Below, piece after piece: positions 33,087-42,212 of a stretch of 64,000 nt of DNA. The notes beneath the pieces are model-generated. The model had not been told where the DNA came from and did not search any database. It saw only the letters and a list, made by a program, of their open reading frames with translations. A program made the translations under genes and the position numbers. This DNA comes from Leifsonia shinshuensis (GTDB taxonomy: Bacteria > Actinomycetota > Actinomycetes > Actinomycetales > Microbacteriaceae): NCBI RefSeq assembly GCF_022606355.1, contig NZ_JAHHZQ010000002.1:62001-126000 (forward strand). The letters are read 5' to 3'. How positions within the stretch are numbered: the stretch's first letter is position 1; every line of letters begins with the position of its first letter.

Positions 33087-33911
33087 TCAGCCCTTGACCG
33101 CACCCTGGATCAGCGCCTTGATGAACTGACGCTGGAAGATCACGAAGACCACGATCGTGGGGACGATGATGAGCAGCGCTCCCGCGTTGAGCAACGGGAT
33201 GCTGAGGCTGTACTGGCCCTGGAAGAACGTGAGGGCGCCGGCCACGGTGCGCTGGAGCGGATCCGCGACGAGCACGACCGGGAGGAGGAACTGGTTCCAG
33301 GTCCAGAGGAAGAGCAGGATCGCGAGCGCCGACAGAGCCGGCCGCGCCAGCGGCAGGTGGATGTGACGCAGTTCCTGCCACATCGACGCCCCGTCCACGC
33401 GAGCCGCCTCGGAGAGTTCCGCGGGCACGTTGACGAAGTGCGCGCGCATCCAGAAGACGCTGAACGGCATGAAGAGGCCGATGAGCGGCAGGATGATCGC
33501 CCACTGCGTATTGAGAACGTTCAGCGACTGCATCTCGTAGTAGAGAGGGATGATCAGCGCTTCGAACGGGATCGTGAGCCCGAGGATGAACAGGATCAGG
33601 AGCGCGCGACCGCCACGGATGTTCAGACTGCCGAGCGCATAGCCGGCCATGCTCGAGATCAGCAGGCTGATCGGCACGACGCCGATCACGATGAGCGCGC
33701 TGGAGCCCATCAGCTCCCACACGTGGCCGGTGGTGAAGGCCTCGGCGAAGTTGCCCCACTGCGGGTTCGACGGCCAGGTGAGGCCGGTCGGGTTCACGTC
33801 AGCGGGCTGCAGCGCGGCCGAGACCATGTTGACCAGCGGGATGAGGGTGAGGACGAGGACGACCGCGAGCAGAGTACGGCCGGTCCACTTCTCGACGGGG
33901 TTGACGATCAT
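33087..33911 (-). CDS. Carbohydrate ABC transporter permease, MalG-like
   Basis: 274 residues, six membrane segments. EAARVDGASMWQELRHIHLPLARPAL is the EAA loop that docks to the ATPase. ATG 33911 overlaps the MalF-like stop (ATGA). Pairs with the upstream permease. No ATPase gene is present in this operon, so a shared MsiK-type ATPase encoded elsewhere is likely, as is usual in actinobacteria. Confidence 0.88.
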   Translation of the reverse strand: MIVNPVEKWTGRTLLAVVLVLTLIPLVNMVSAALQPADVNPTGLTWPSNPQWGNFAEAFTTGHVWELMGSSALIVIGVVPISLLISSMAGYALGSLNIRGGRALLILFILGLTIPFEALIIPLYYEMQSLNVLNTQWAIILPLIGLFMPFSVFWMRAHFVNVPAELSEAARVDGASMWQELRHIHLPLARPALSALAILLFLWTWNQFLLPVVLVADPLQRTVAGALTFFQGQYSLSIPLLNAGALLIIVPTIVVFVIFQRQFIKALIQGAVKG

Positions 33912-34897
33912 GAGTCACGGACTTTCGAGAGGCGCTGGATCGGGAGGACGACGGCGAGGACGAGCAGCATCAGGACGATGCCGAACGCCGACGCGAGACC
34001 GACCTCGCTCTGCGTGAACCCGATCCGATAGATCGAGATCCCGGGGACGAGCGTGGCCCGGCCGGGGCCGCCGAGCGTCGTGGTGTAGATGATGTCGAAA
34101 CTGCTGAGCGCTGCGATGATCGTGAGCGTGATCAGGACGGCCAGCTCCTGACGCAGCCCAGGCAGCGTGATGGTGAAGAACTCGCGCCACCACCCGGCTC
34201 CGTCGAGGCGCGCGGCCTCGTAGAGGGAGACGTCGATCTTTCCGATGCCGGTCAGCAGCAGCACGGTGCACAGGCCGGTCAGCGTCCACGACCCGATGAG
34301 GCCGACAGCGGGGAGGGCCGTCTGGTAGTCGCCCAGCCAGGGGCGGGCGAGGCCGCCCAGTCCGATCGCGTTCAGGATCTGGTTGACGGCGCCGGTCTGC
34401 GCGTACATCCACGACCAGGCAATGCCCGCCGCCGCGAGCGGGATGATCTGCGGCAGGAAGAGCACCGTCTGCGAGAAGCTCGTGAACGCGCCGGCCCGCA
34501 TCGAGCGGATGAGCGTCGCGAGCACCAGGCCGAAGGTGACAGGGATGATCGTGAAGAACGCGATCAGGATGAAGGCGTTGACGATCGATCCCAGGAGGTC
34601 GGGGTCGGTGAACACGGTCAGATAGTTGGCGAAGCCGACCCAGGTCGAGGCGCCGATTCCGTTCCAGTCGTAGAACGAGTACTGGATGCCCTGCAGCAGA
34701 GGCCAGAGCACGAACGCGGCGTAGGCGATCAGCGCGGGTGCGACGAGCAGCCAGCCGATCCGACGTCCTCGCCCGGCCGTCCGTCTCCGGGCGGCCGGGC
34801 GCTGCGCAGCCCCGTGAGCGCTTCCGCGTTCCGTCTGTCGCGCCGACGATTCTTGTCGGATCGCGGTGGCGCCGTTACGGGACTGCACAGCGGACAT
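33908..34897 (-). CDS. Carbohydrate ABC transporter permease, MalF-like
   Basis: 329 residues. A ~45-residue polar, Arg-rich cytosolic N-terminus precedes six membrane segments; EAARLDGAGWWREFFTITLPGLR is the EAA loop. ATG 34897 is two bases after the binding-protein stop. It partners the MalG-like subunit in an oligosaccharide importer. Confidence 0.88.
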   Translation of the reverse strand: MSAVQSRNGATAIRQESSARQTERGSAHGAAQRPAARRRTAGRGRRIGWLLVAPALIAYAAFVLWPLLQGIQYSFYDWNGIGASTWVGFANYLTVFTDPDLLGSIVNAFILIAFFTIIPVTFGLVLATLIRSMRAGAFTSFSQTVLFLPQIIPLAAAGIAWSWMYAQTGAVNQILNAIGLGGLARPWLGDYQTALPAVGLIGSWTLTGLCTVLLLTGIGKIDVSLYEAARLDGAGWWREFFTITLPGLRQELAVLITLTIIAALSSFDIIYTTTLGGPGRATLVPGISIYRIGFTQSEVGLASAFGIVLMLLVLAVVLPIQRLSKVRDS

Positions 34898-34899
34898 GG

Positions 34900-36252
34900 T
34901 TACTTCTTCACTTCCTGCGCGTAGAACGCCTGCACCTTGTCGACGAACTCCGCGCCGGTGATCTTGCTGGTGACCAGGAGCTGGGACTCCGGGATGATGG
35001 CTCCGGCGTAGATGCCCGCTGTGGTGTTCGCCATGAAGTCGACCTGGCCGTTCTCCTTGCCGATCTGGGCCGCCGCCGCGAGGACCTGCTCGGTGATCGA
35101 GCCCTTCTCGACCTTCGGCTGCGCCTCGGCCGGGTCGCCGCCGGGAGCGGCGCCGGTCACATCGACGACGATCTGACGCGCTTTGGCGTTCGTGTGGACC
35201 CAGTTCAGGAAGTAGGCGACCGTGTCGAGGTTCTTCGACTTCGCTGCAGCGGAGAACGAGTTCGCCGCACCCATCGCGACGTGGTCGCCGCCCTTCTTCG
35301 CCGGAGGCACGAGGAAGAACTGCACGTCCTTGCCGAGCTTCTTGGCGTAGTTCGCCGCCTCCCAGTTGCCGTTGAAGGTGTAGACGCCCTTGCCGTCCTG
35401 GAAGTTGCTCACGAACGTGAAGTAGTCGACGGCGTTGATGTCGGAGGGGAAGTATCCCGCGTCCGCCCACGTGCGGATCAGCTCGGCGCCCTTGATGTTG
35501 CCGGGCTGGGCATAGGTCGCGCCGGGCTTGTTGAACATCCAGTCGAGGAACTGCTGCTTGTCGACGTACTGGTTCATCGCGGCCTGGACGGTGAAGTTGA
35601 CGACGCCGTCCTTGTCACCTTCGACCAGGGGCGCGATACCGGCCGCCTTCGCCTTCGCGAAATCGGCACCGAGCTCGTCGAGCGTCGTGGGGATGCTCGT
35701 GATCCCGGCCTTCTCAGCAAGCTTCGTGTTCACGAAGATGCCCGTCACGCTGTAGCCGAGGCCGAGCTGGTACAGCGATCCGCTGCCACGGACTCCGTCG
35801 GCGGTCATCCGCAGCGGGGCCAGCTGCGCGGCGGGCCATTTGTCCCACCCGTAGGCCTTGAAGTACGGATCGAGGTTCGCGACGAGACCGTCCTTGACCG
35901 TGTCGCCCAGCGTCGGGAGCCGGATCAGATCGGGCGGGGTGGAACTCGCCAGCAGCTTCGGCGCGTTGGCGGTGAGGTTCTGGAACGTGTCGCGCGTGAC
36001 CTTGAAGGTCACGTTCGGGTGCTGCTTGGTGAACTCCTTCGTCAGATCGTCGGTGAGCGGGAAGCCCGTCTCGTCCGCGATCGTGAGTGTCACCTTCTTG
36101 GAGGTGAGCTGGGTGCTCACGTCGGTGGCGCCCTTGGCCGGCCCGGTGGTGGCGGACCCTGGCGCGCATCCGGCGAGCACGAGAGCGACAGCCGAGGCGA
36201 CGACGCCGGCGGCGAGGACGCCCCGGAGGCGGCGGGGGGAAGCGAATGACAT
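34900..36252 (-). CDS. Extracellular carbohydrate-binding lipoprotein
   Basis: 450 residues. Signal peptide with lipobox VLAGC (Cys near 29). The mature part is a type 1 extracellular solute-binding protein: FTKQHPNVTFKVTRDTF, PPDLIRLPT, GLGYSVTGIFVNTKLAEKAG and GVYTFNGNWEAANY. First gene of the importer-hydrolase operon; a well-formed promoter and LacI-type operator lie upstream at 36299-36349. Ligand probably a small oligosaccharide (inference from the hydrolase). Confidence 0.88.
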   Translation of the reverse strand: MSFASPRRLRGVLAAGVVASAVALVLAGCAPGSATTGPAKGATDVSTQLTSKKVTLTIADETGFPLTDDLTKEFTKQHPNVTFKVTRDTFQNLTANAPKLLASSTPPDLIRLPTLGDTVKDGLVANLDPYFKAYGWDKWPAAQLAPLRMTADGVRGSGSLYQLGLGYSVTGIFVNTKLAEKAGITSIPTTLDELGADFAKAKAAGIAPLVEGDKDGVVNFTVQAAMNQYVDKQQFLDWMFNKPGATYAQPGNIKGAELIRTWADAGYFPSDINAVDYFTFVSNFQDGKGVYTFNGNWEAANYAKKLGKDVQFFLVPPAKKGGDHVAMGAANSFSAAAKSKNLDTVAYFLNWVHTNAKARQIVVDVTGAAPGGDPAEAQPKVEKGSITEQVLAAAAQIGKENGQVDFMANTTAGIYAGAIIPESQLLVTSKITGAEFVDKVQAFYAQEVKK

Positions 36253-36298
36253 ACAGGACTCCCTTGTCTTCAGGACCGGATCGGGGTTCGATCCCGCT

Positions 36299-36349
36299 GC
36301 TAAATGCTTTCAGCACGCTTATACTGAGTCACGGCTTCCGGTTTGTCAA
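36299..36349 (-). promoter_or_regulatory. Promoter and LacI-type operator of the oligosaccharide operon
   Basis: On the minus strand, TTGACA (complement of 36344-36349) is 17 bases from CAGTAT (36321-36326), with TATAAG an alternative -10. GCTAAATGCTTTCAGC (36299-36314), an imperfect palindrome resembling catabolite/LacI sites, lies immediately downstream, where transcription should begin. A repressor there would block the binding-protein operon. Confidence 0.6.
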
Positions 36350-36405
36350 ATGATGTTCCCGGATTGTGATGGCCAACCGGATAGCATCCGCTGGAGGAGG
36401 AATCG

Positions 36406-37449
36406 ATGCTGAGCAAGCGAGTGACGCTCGCCGATGTGGCTCGGAGAGCCGGACTGTCGGTCTCCGCTGCGTCGATGATCCTGAACGGGCGCCCGGACAC
36501 CCGGCTGTCGCAGGATGCGCACGACCGGGTGCATACCGCCGCAGCCGAGCTGGGGTACCGCCCCAACGTCGCGGCGCGCGGCCTCAAGACCGACAAGACG
36601 CACACGATCGCCTTCGTCTCCGACCTCGTCGCGACGACCCGCTACGCCTCCGGTCTGATCACCGGGGCGATCGCCGCGGCCGAATCGGCCGGCCACGTGA
36701 TGATGGTGCTGGAGACCGGCGGCGAGCCCAAGCGCGAGACCGAGGCCATCGGGGCCGCGCTCGACCGGCAGGTGGACGGATTGGTGTTCGCGACGATGCG
36801 CGCGAGAGAGCTCTTCCTCCCCGAGATCGCGTTCGACTCTCCCGCCGTGATGCTCAACGCCACGAATGCCCGTTTTCCCCGAGCCGTCCTCCCCGACGAG
36901 TTCAACGGCGGTCGCAGCGCCGTGAACGCGCTCTTCGCTGCCGGAATCCGCGACGACATCGCGCTGATCGGATACAGCGCGCGCGAGGAGAAGGAGCTCT
37001 TCCGGTCGGCCACGGTGGCCGAGCGCGTCGCGGGGATCAGCGCCGCCATGGCTGACGGCGACGTCGAGTTCAGCAGTGAGTCGTCGATCTGGCTGTGGGA
37101 ACCGGACGGCGGCTACACCGCCACCAAGAAGATCCTCCGGCAGCGGAAGCGTCCAGCAGCCATCCTCGCGATGAACGACCGGCTCGCGTTCGGCGCCTAT
37201 CAGGCGATCGCCGAGACGGGTCTGAGGGTGCCCCACGACATCTCCATCGTGTCGTTCGACAACGACGAGCTCGCCGCCTACCTTCGACCCGGCCTCACGA
37301 CAGTGGCGCTCCCTCACGAGACGATGGGGCGGCGTGCCGTCGAGATCCTGCTCGACGACGAACCCGGTGAGCTGACGAGGATTCCGATGCCCCTGGTGGA
37401 GCGCGACTCGATCCGGGACGCGGAGCCGGCCTCCTTGGTGGAGCACTGA
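36406..37449 (+). CDS. LacI-family regulator of the oligosaccharide operon
   Basis: 347 residues. VTLADVARRAGLSVSAASMILNGRPD is the helix-turn-helix; the hinge is followed by a sugar-binding core (HTIAFVSDLVATTRYASGLI; RPAAILAMNDRLAFGAYQAIAE in two parts; ISIVSFDNDELAAYLRPGLTT). ATG 36406 has a strong GGAGGAGG. It is divergent from the importer operon and the operator at 36299 lies in between. Confidence 0.88.
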   Translation: MLSKRVTLADVARRAGLSVSAASMILNGRPDTRLSQDAHDRVHTAAAELGYRPNVAARGLKTDKTHTIAFVSDLVATTRYASGLITGAIAAAESAGHVMMVLETGGEPKRETEAIGAALDRQVDGLVFATMRARELFLPEIAFDSPAVMLNATNARFPRAVLPDEFNGGRSAVNALFAAGIRDDIALIGYSAREEKELFRSATVAERVAGISAAMADGDVEFSSESSIWLWEPDGGYTATKKILRQRKRPAAILAMNDRLAFGAYQAIAETGLRVPHDISIVSFDNDELAAYLRPGLTTVALPHETMGRRAVEILLDDEPGELTRIPMPLVERDSIRDAEPASLVEH

Positions 37450-37491
37450 CCGGTCGTCCCGCCGTCAGGACGGGGTGCACTCGGCTCCGTC

Positions 37492-38091
37492 TCAGATCCA
37501 GCCGTTGTCGCGGGCCTTCCGGGCGGCGGTGATCCGCGAATCGGCGTGGAGCTTGGCTATGGCCGACGACAGTCGATTGCGCACGGTGCCGTGCGCGAGC
37601 CCCAGCGACCGCGCGATGTCCTTGGTGGCCAGTCCCTCCGTGGTGAGCCGGAGCACATCGGCTTCGCGCGCTGTCAGAGGGCTCTCGTCTTCGGTGAGGG
37701 CTGCCGCGGCCAGTCGCGCGTCGATGTACCGTTCGCCGGAGGCGACCGATCGGATGATGTCGGCCAGCTCGGAGGCCGGGGTGGATTTCGGGACGAAGCC
37801 GCGGACGTGAGCGGCAAGCGCACGCTTCAACGCGCCCGGTCGTGCGTGCCGGGTGACGATGACGATGTGCGTTGCTTCCGCCCGTAGCGCTCGCGCAGCA
37901 TCGATGCCGTCCAGCTGCGGCATCTCGAGGTCGAGCAGGGCGACCTCTGGACGGTGTTCGAGGACCGCGGCGACGGCGGCTCGGCCGTCGCCGATGTCGG
38001 CGATCACCTCGATGTCCGGTTCGAGCGAGAGGAGCGCGACCAGCGCTCCTCGGATCAGCTCTTCGTCGTCGGCTATCACGATCCTGATCAC
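37492..38091 (-). CDS. NarL/LuxR-type response regulator
   Basis: 199 residues. Receiver domain with phosphoacceptor Asp54 (ALLDLEMPQLDG), acidic pair near residues 8-9 (VIADDEE) and Lys in FVPKSTP. The C-terminal LuxR helix-turn-helix is LTAREADVLRLTTEGLATKDIA then LGLAHGTVRNRLSSAI. GTG 38091 overlaps the kinase stop (GTGA), with GGGGAGGAG upstream. Works with the adjacent kinase; targets may include the operon itself and the adjacent alpha/beta hydrolase. Confidence 0.9.
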   Translation of the reverse strand: MIRIVIADDEELIRGALVALLSLEPDIEVIADIGDGRAAVAAVLEHRPEVALLDLEMPQLDGIDAARALRAEATHIVIVTRHARPGALKRALAAHVRGFVPKSTPASELADIIRSVASGERYIDARLAAAALTEDESPLTAREADVLRLTTEGLATKDIARSLGLAHGTVRNRLSSAIAKLHADSRITAARKARDNGWI

Positions 38092-39302
38092 CGCTTCTCC
38101 TCCCCCGCGTCCGGCGGTGGGGCGGGAATGCTGACGACGAGGGTGAAGGCGCCATCGCGACGGTGCGTGCTCACCGTTCCGCTGCGAGCGGCCACCCGTT
38201 CTCTGAGCCCCACGATGCCCGTACCTCCTGTCCGAACAGCTCCGGGCCGATCGTTCGTGATCGTCAGTCGGTACTCGTCGGATGTCGGACGGACGAGCTC
38301 GACCGTGGCCTTCGTCGCTGTGCTGTGCCTCATGATGTTCGTGACCGCTTCGCGGATCGCCACGGCGAAGACCGCTCCCAGCTCGGTCGGGAGATCCACC
38401 GTTTCGATTCGTGCCGTGCAGTCGATCCCCGCCGATCGCAGAACAGCGGCCGCATTCCGCGCTTCCACCGCCACGGTGACGGTGCGGTAGTCGTTGACGA
38501 CGGCGCGGGTGTCCTCGAGCGCGGCCTGGGCGATCGCCCGGATGTCCGAGAGCTCCGCCGCTGCGAGGGCCGCGTCGCCCGAGATCAGGCGGCGTTCGGC
38601 GAGTTCGCCTTTCAGGGCGATCACCTGGAGATGGTGGCCCTGGATGTCGTGGAGGTCGGTGGCGAATCGGAGACGTTCCGTCGCCACGGCGAGCTCGGAA
38701 GCCGTCCGCCGCGCCTGGTCGAGGCGAAGCGCGACCCGCAGCACCCAGACGGTCGAGAGAGGAATGATCGCGATGAGAACGAGCGTGCCGACGATCACGA
38801 GTGTGCCGGGGTCGTCCAGGGCGGGCGCGCCGGTGGCGGACGTCGACGACTCCTGCAGGCTCGGCACGCTGCCGAGAGCGAGCACGCCGAGCGTTGCGAC
38901 GAGTACGACGGCGCGCCACCGGCTCGCGACGACGCAACTGAGCATCCCGCCGGCGATGGCGAGCAGGAACCCCGACCCCCACCCGGCGAACGGGGGGATC
39001 AGCGCCAGAATCCAGGTCAGGCAGGCCATAGCGAGCAGCGGGAGCAGGAGCGGGTGACGCGCGAGTGCGGGGCCGGAGGGCCTCAGCAGCAACGGGACCA
39101 CAGCCAGGGCGAGCAACGCCGTCGCGATCGTCGTCCCGATGAAGAACGCTGTGCGCGGCCCGGGCCCGCTCGGCATCCCGAGGACGAACTGCAGGTAGCA
39201 GCCGAGGAGGACGAGCGACGCGAGCGACGCTGCCGTCAGGCCGCGCATCCACCGGAGATCCGTGCCGGAGCTGCGGTGGATACGCGCGGATCCGTCCGTC
39301 AT
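38088..39302 (-). CDS. Sensor histidine kinase, HisKA_3 type
   Basis: 404 residues. About six membrane segments (roughly 20-190) form the sensor. His218 in ATDLHDIQGHHLQ is the phosphorylated residue; AIREAVTNIMRHS is the N box and GTGIVGLRERV the G box. DesK-like in layout. ATG 39302 lies four bases after the hydrolase stop; an upstream in-frame ATG at 39389 would overlap the hydrolase gene and lacks support. Partner of the NarL-type regulator. Confidence 0.86.
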   Translation of the reverse strand: MTDGSARIHRSSGTDLRWMRGLTAASLASLVLLGCYLQFVLGMPSGPGPRTAFFIGTTIATALLALAVVPLLLRPSGPALARHPLLLPLLAMACLTWILALIPPFAGWGSGFLLAIAGGMLSCVVASRWRAVVLVATLGVLALGSVPSLQESSTSATGAPALDDPGTLVIVGTLVLIAIIPLSTVWVLRVALRLDQARRTASELAVATERLRFATDLHDIQGHHLQVIALKGELAERRLISGDAALAAAELSDIRAIAQAALEDTRAVVNDYRTVTVAVEARNAAAVLRSAGIDCTARIETVDLPTELGAVFAVAIREAVTNIMRHSTATKATVELVRPTSDEYRLTITNDRPGAVRTGGTGIVGLRERVAARSGTVSTHRRDGAFTLVVSIPAPPPDAGEEKR

Positions 39303-39306
39303 GTCG

Positions 39307-40311
39307 TCAGCGTATCGGGAGAGAATCCAGGAACGCCGTGGTGTCGGTTCCGATCTCTGCCGATCGGGTGTGATGCAGGTAGTGCTCACCCTCCAGCACG
39401 ATGACCTTTCCTCGTTCGACGGTCGCCGCCTGCCGCTCGTGGAGGGCGAGCCAGCCGGGGACGTCCTGGTCGTCCCGCCTCACGAAGAGCAGGACGGGCA
39501 GCGACGCCGGGAACGTCTTGCCCCGCACCGCCGCGAAGTTGGCGGTGGTTCGGTTCATCTCATCGAGGAGCGTCGGTTCGGTCGCGTTCCTCGTGGTCAG
39601 CAGCCGCATCTGCTCCTTCGTGCGCTCGTCGTACGGCATCCCGGCGTACGGATCGCCGGACACCGCCGCCAGGACTCGGAGGATGCCGAGGTCGCGAAGG
39701 GCGGCGAGGCCGTCGGTCGGAGCGGGCTCGTCCCACCCGGGCTGATTCGGGACACTGCTGTCGATTCCCACGAACGCGACGAGTTCATCCGCATACATCG
39801 AGCTGTACTCGAGTGCGTAGATCCCGGCGATCGAATGCCCCATGAGCACGTAGCGGTCGACACCGAGATACTGCAGCGCCTCATGGATCTCTCGGGCGAT
39901 GTTCTGTGCGGTGCGAGGTTTGGCGGTCTGATCGCTCAATCCGGTGCCGAACGGTTCGACCGCGATCACCCGGTACTTCTTGTCGAGCTGGGAGATGAGA
40001 GGTGTGAAGTCGAGCGCCGGCGCCGCAGTGCCGAGGCCCGGCAGCAGAACGATCGTCTCGGCACCGGTCCCGGTGTCGACCACGTTCATCTTCTTGCCGT
40101 CCACGGGGACCTTCTCGCCGTAGGGCACGATCGCTGCGAGATCGGACTTCGTCGCCACGACGTTCACGATCGACGTGGTCGTGAGCAGGAGGACAGGAAG
40201 CGCCACGACCGCTCCGATCGTCAGCAGGGTGATCTTCACGCGTTTTCGCACAGGGTTCTCATCTCGGGAGGGCGGCTCGGAGTCCGCGGTTTCGTCGTCC
40301 CTCAATCCCAC
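39307..40311 (-). CDS. Membrane-anchored alpha/beta hydrolase
   Basis: 334 residues. A single hydrophobic segment (KITLLTIGAVVALPVLLLT, about 26-44) anchors it, the hydrolase domain outside. VLMGHSIAGIYALEY carries the nucleophile Ser; LLPGLGT is the oxyanion loop; EHYLHHTR has the catalytic His. Start uncertain: GTG 40311 has no clear ribosome site and GTG 40251, just before the anchor, is an alternative. Upstream of, and probably cotranscribed with, the two-component system, which may sense its product. Confidence 0.75.
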   Translation of the reverse strand: MGLRDDETADSEPPSRDENPVRKRVKITLLTIGAVVALPVLLLTTTSIVNVVATKSDLAAIVPYGEKVPVDGKKMNVVDTGTGAETIVLLPGLGTAAPALDFTPLISQLDKKYRVIAVEPFGTGLSDQTAKPRTAQNIAREIHEALQYLGVDRYVLMGHSIAGIYALEYSSMYADELVAFVGIDSSVPNQPGWDEPAPTDGLAALRDLGILRVLAAVSGDPYAGMPYDERTKEQMRLLTTRNATEPTLLDEMNRTTANFAAVRGKTFPASLPVLLFVRRDDQDVPGWLALHERQAATVERGKVIVLEGEHYLHHTRSAEIGTDTTAFLDSLPIR

Positions 40312-40415
40312 CGAACATGCGAAGACGGCGAAAGTGCCCTGATGTCACGCGACGCGGTGACAGATGTCACGGTGCGGGGATCGGCCCGTGTCGCGGGGAA
40401 CAACGGGCCCGTCCG

Positions 40416-42212
40416 TCACCCCACACCCACTCGCGTGAGCAGCTCGATCAGAACGTCGTCGTGGGTGAGCTGCGGATGGTGCCCGGCACCGGGGATCGAG
40501 ATCAGCTCGACGTCCGGAAGCGACTCCAGCAGTTCCGTCGCGGAAGGGGCGAGGGGGTCTTCGCTTCCTGTGATGATGCGGACCGGGCCGCGGAATCGCC
40601 CGAGTGCCTCCCGGAGCTCGGCGCGCCATCGCCTCGATCCCGCGCGCGCGAGGTGCTCGGCCACCCTCGTGGCGGTGCTTCGCTTGAGATCGCTGACGCT
40701 CGACGCGAGGGCGACCGCGCTCGCTTCTGATCCGGTCAGCGTGCGAGAGAGCCGAGCCGGGTCGGTGTGCCGGAGGTAGGTGCTGATGAGCGGGCGCAGT
40801 CTGGTCGAGGCGCCTGTCGGGGATTGGAGGAAGAAGGGGGAGATCAGCGTCAGGGATCTGACCTGTGCCGGGAACCGGTCGGCCGCGATCACGGCCGCAG
40901 CCGCGCCGATCGAATGGCCGAAGAGATCGGCGGGCTCCTCGCCCAGCACAGCAGGAAGCCACCGTTGCCAGTCGTGGATGCCCGTGCCGCCGCTGAGGCC
41001 GAGTCCGGGCAGATCGACGGCTCGCGCGTCGATGCCCGATGCGACCTCGGCCCAGGTGTCGGCGTTGAGCGGCAGCCCGGGGAGGATCAGCCGGTTGGAT
41101 GCGGTCGCTCCGAGCTGGAAGGTCCGCACACCCCCGGCATCGACGAATCGGCGGTCGCCCTTCAGATCGGCACGGAACCGGTGGGCGGCCAGATGGTCGG
41201 CCCAACGTTCCAGGGATTCCCGCACTTCGGGCATCCGGATCCCGTGCCGGTCGGCGAAGTCGATCGCGGACTGCGTCGGATAGCGGTCGGCGGACATGAA
41301 GCCGAGCGTCTCCGGATCCGCCTTGGTGATCCGCTGCGGGAGCCGTTTGATGACGCCGACCGGAATCCTCAGCCACGGGACCTTCGCGCCGAGATGCCGG
41401 CCGACGTGCGTGAGCAGGTCGGCGAGCGGCGGGGTGTCGTCGTCGAGAACCCAATAGGCCACTCCGGCAGAAGCCGGATCGACGGCCGCGGCCGCCATGA
41501 AGGCGGCCAGGTAGTCGACCGTCACGACCGGGAGGAACGTCGATCCGCCTCCGGGAAGCGCAGCCGCGGTGCCGTCCCAGACCTGCTCGATCGTCGTGGC
41601 GAGCCCGATGAGCTGGTCGGACTCCCCCGTCGTACTGTCGCCGATCACGCTGGACGGGTTGACGATCGTCCAGGGGACTCCGCGCGCGAGAGCTCGCGCC
41701 TGGAAGATCGCGTCGGATTCCACCTTCGACGCCTCGTAGGCGCCGAGTTCGTCGTAGATCGCGGCGCGCTGGTCGGCCGACCACGGGACGCTCGTGGGGT
41801 CCTGGCCGCCCACGCGGTACCCCGACACATGGACGACGCGCTGCAGGCGGGGCAGTCCTGCGGCGAAGTCGATCAGCTTCTCGACGATTCCGACGTTCGC
41901 GCCGCGTGCCTCGTGAGCGGTCATGCCGAACCGGTAGGACCCGGCGCAGTTGTGGATCTCGGTGATGGACGCGAAGGCCGCCGGCCCACCCGCAAGGATC
42001 TCCGGAGCATCGAAATCGACGATCGTCGTGCCGATGCGCCGGCTCAGGCCGTGCTCCTCGACCCACCGCTCGACGCGCGCTCCTGACTCGGCGTTCCGAA
42101 CCGCGGCGGTGACCTTCGCACCGGCCGCTGCAAGCGTGAGGACGAGGTGACGGCCGACCAGTCCGGAGGCGCCGAAGACCAGGGCGTGTCGGGAGCCTTC
42201 ATCCGGTGTCAT
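40416..42212 (-). CDS. Fusion of extended SDR and alpha/beta hydrolase
   Basis: 598 residues, twice the usual length of either family. Residues ~1-330 are an NAD(P)-binding extended SDR: VFGASGLVGRHLV, NCAGSYRFGM, a YEASK active site and IVNPSSVIGDSTTG, like thioester-reductase or NAD-epimerase proteins. Residues ~360-598 are an alpha/beta hydrolase: LPGLPLNADTW, AVDLPGLGLSGG, GHSIGAAAAV (nucleophile Ser), TGSEDPLAP and GAGHHPQL (His). ATG 42212 overlaps the TetR stop (ATGA) with GGGGGAGA upstream. Likely reduces and hydrolyses a lipid- or polyketide-like ester; substrate unknown. Confidence 0.82.
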   Translation of the reverse strand: MTPDEGSRHALVFGASGLVGRHLVLTLAAAGAKVTAAVRNAESGARVERWVEEHGLSRRIGTTIVDFDAPEILAGGPAAFASITEIHNCAGSYRFGMTAHEARGANVGIVEKLIDFAAGLPRLQRVVHVSGYRVGGQDPTSVPWSADQRAAIYDELGAYEASKVESDAIFQARALARGVPWTIVNPSSVIGDSTTGESDQLIGLATTIEQVWDGTAAALPGGGSTFLPVVTVDYLAAFMAAAAVDPASAGVAYWVLDDDTPPLADLLTHVGRHLGAKVPWLRIPVGVIKRLPQRITKADPETLGFMSADRYPTQSAIDFADRHGIRMPEVRESLERWADHLAAHRFRADLKGDRRFVDAGGVRTFQLGATASNRLILPGLPLNADTWAEVASGIDARAVDLPGLGLSGGTGIHDWQRWLPAVLGEEPADLFGHSIGAAAAVIAADRFPAQVRSLTLISPFFLQSPTGASTRLRPLISTYLRHTDPARLSRTLTGSEASAVALASSVSDLKRSTATRVAEHLARAGSRRWRAELREALGRFRGPVRIITGSEDPLAPSATELLESLPDVELISIPGAGHHPQLTHDDVLIELLTRVGVG

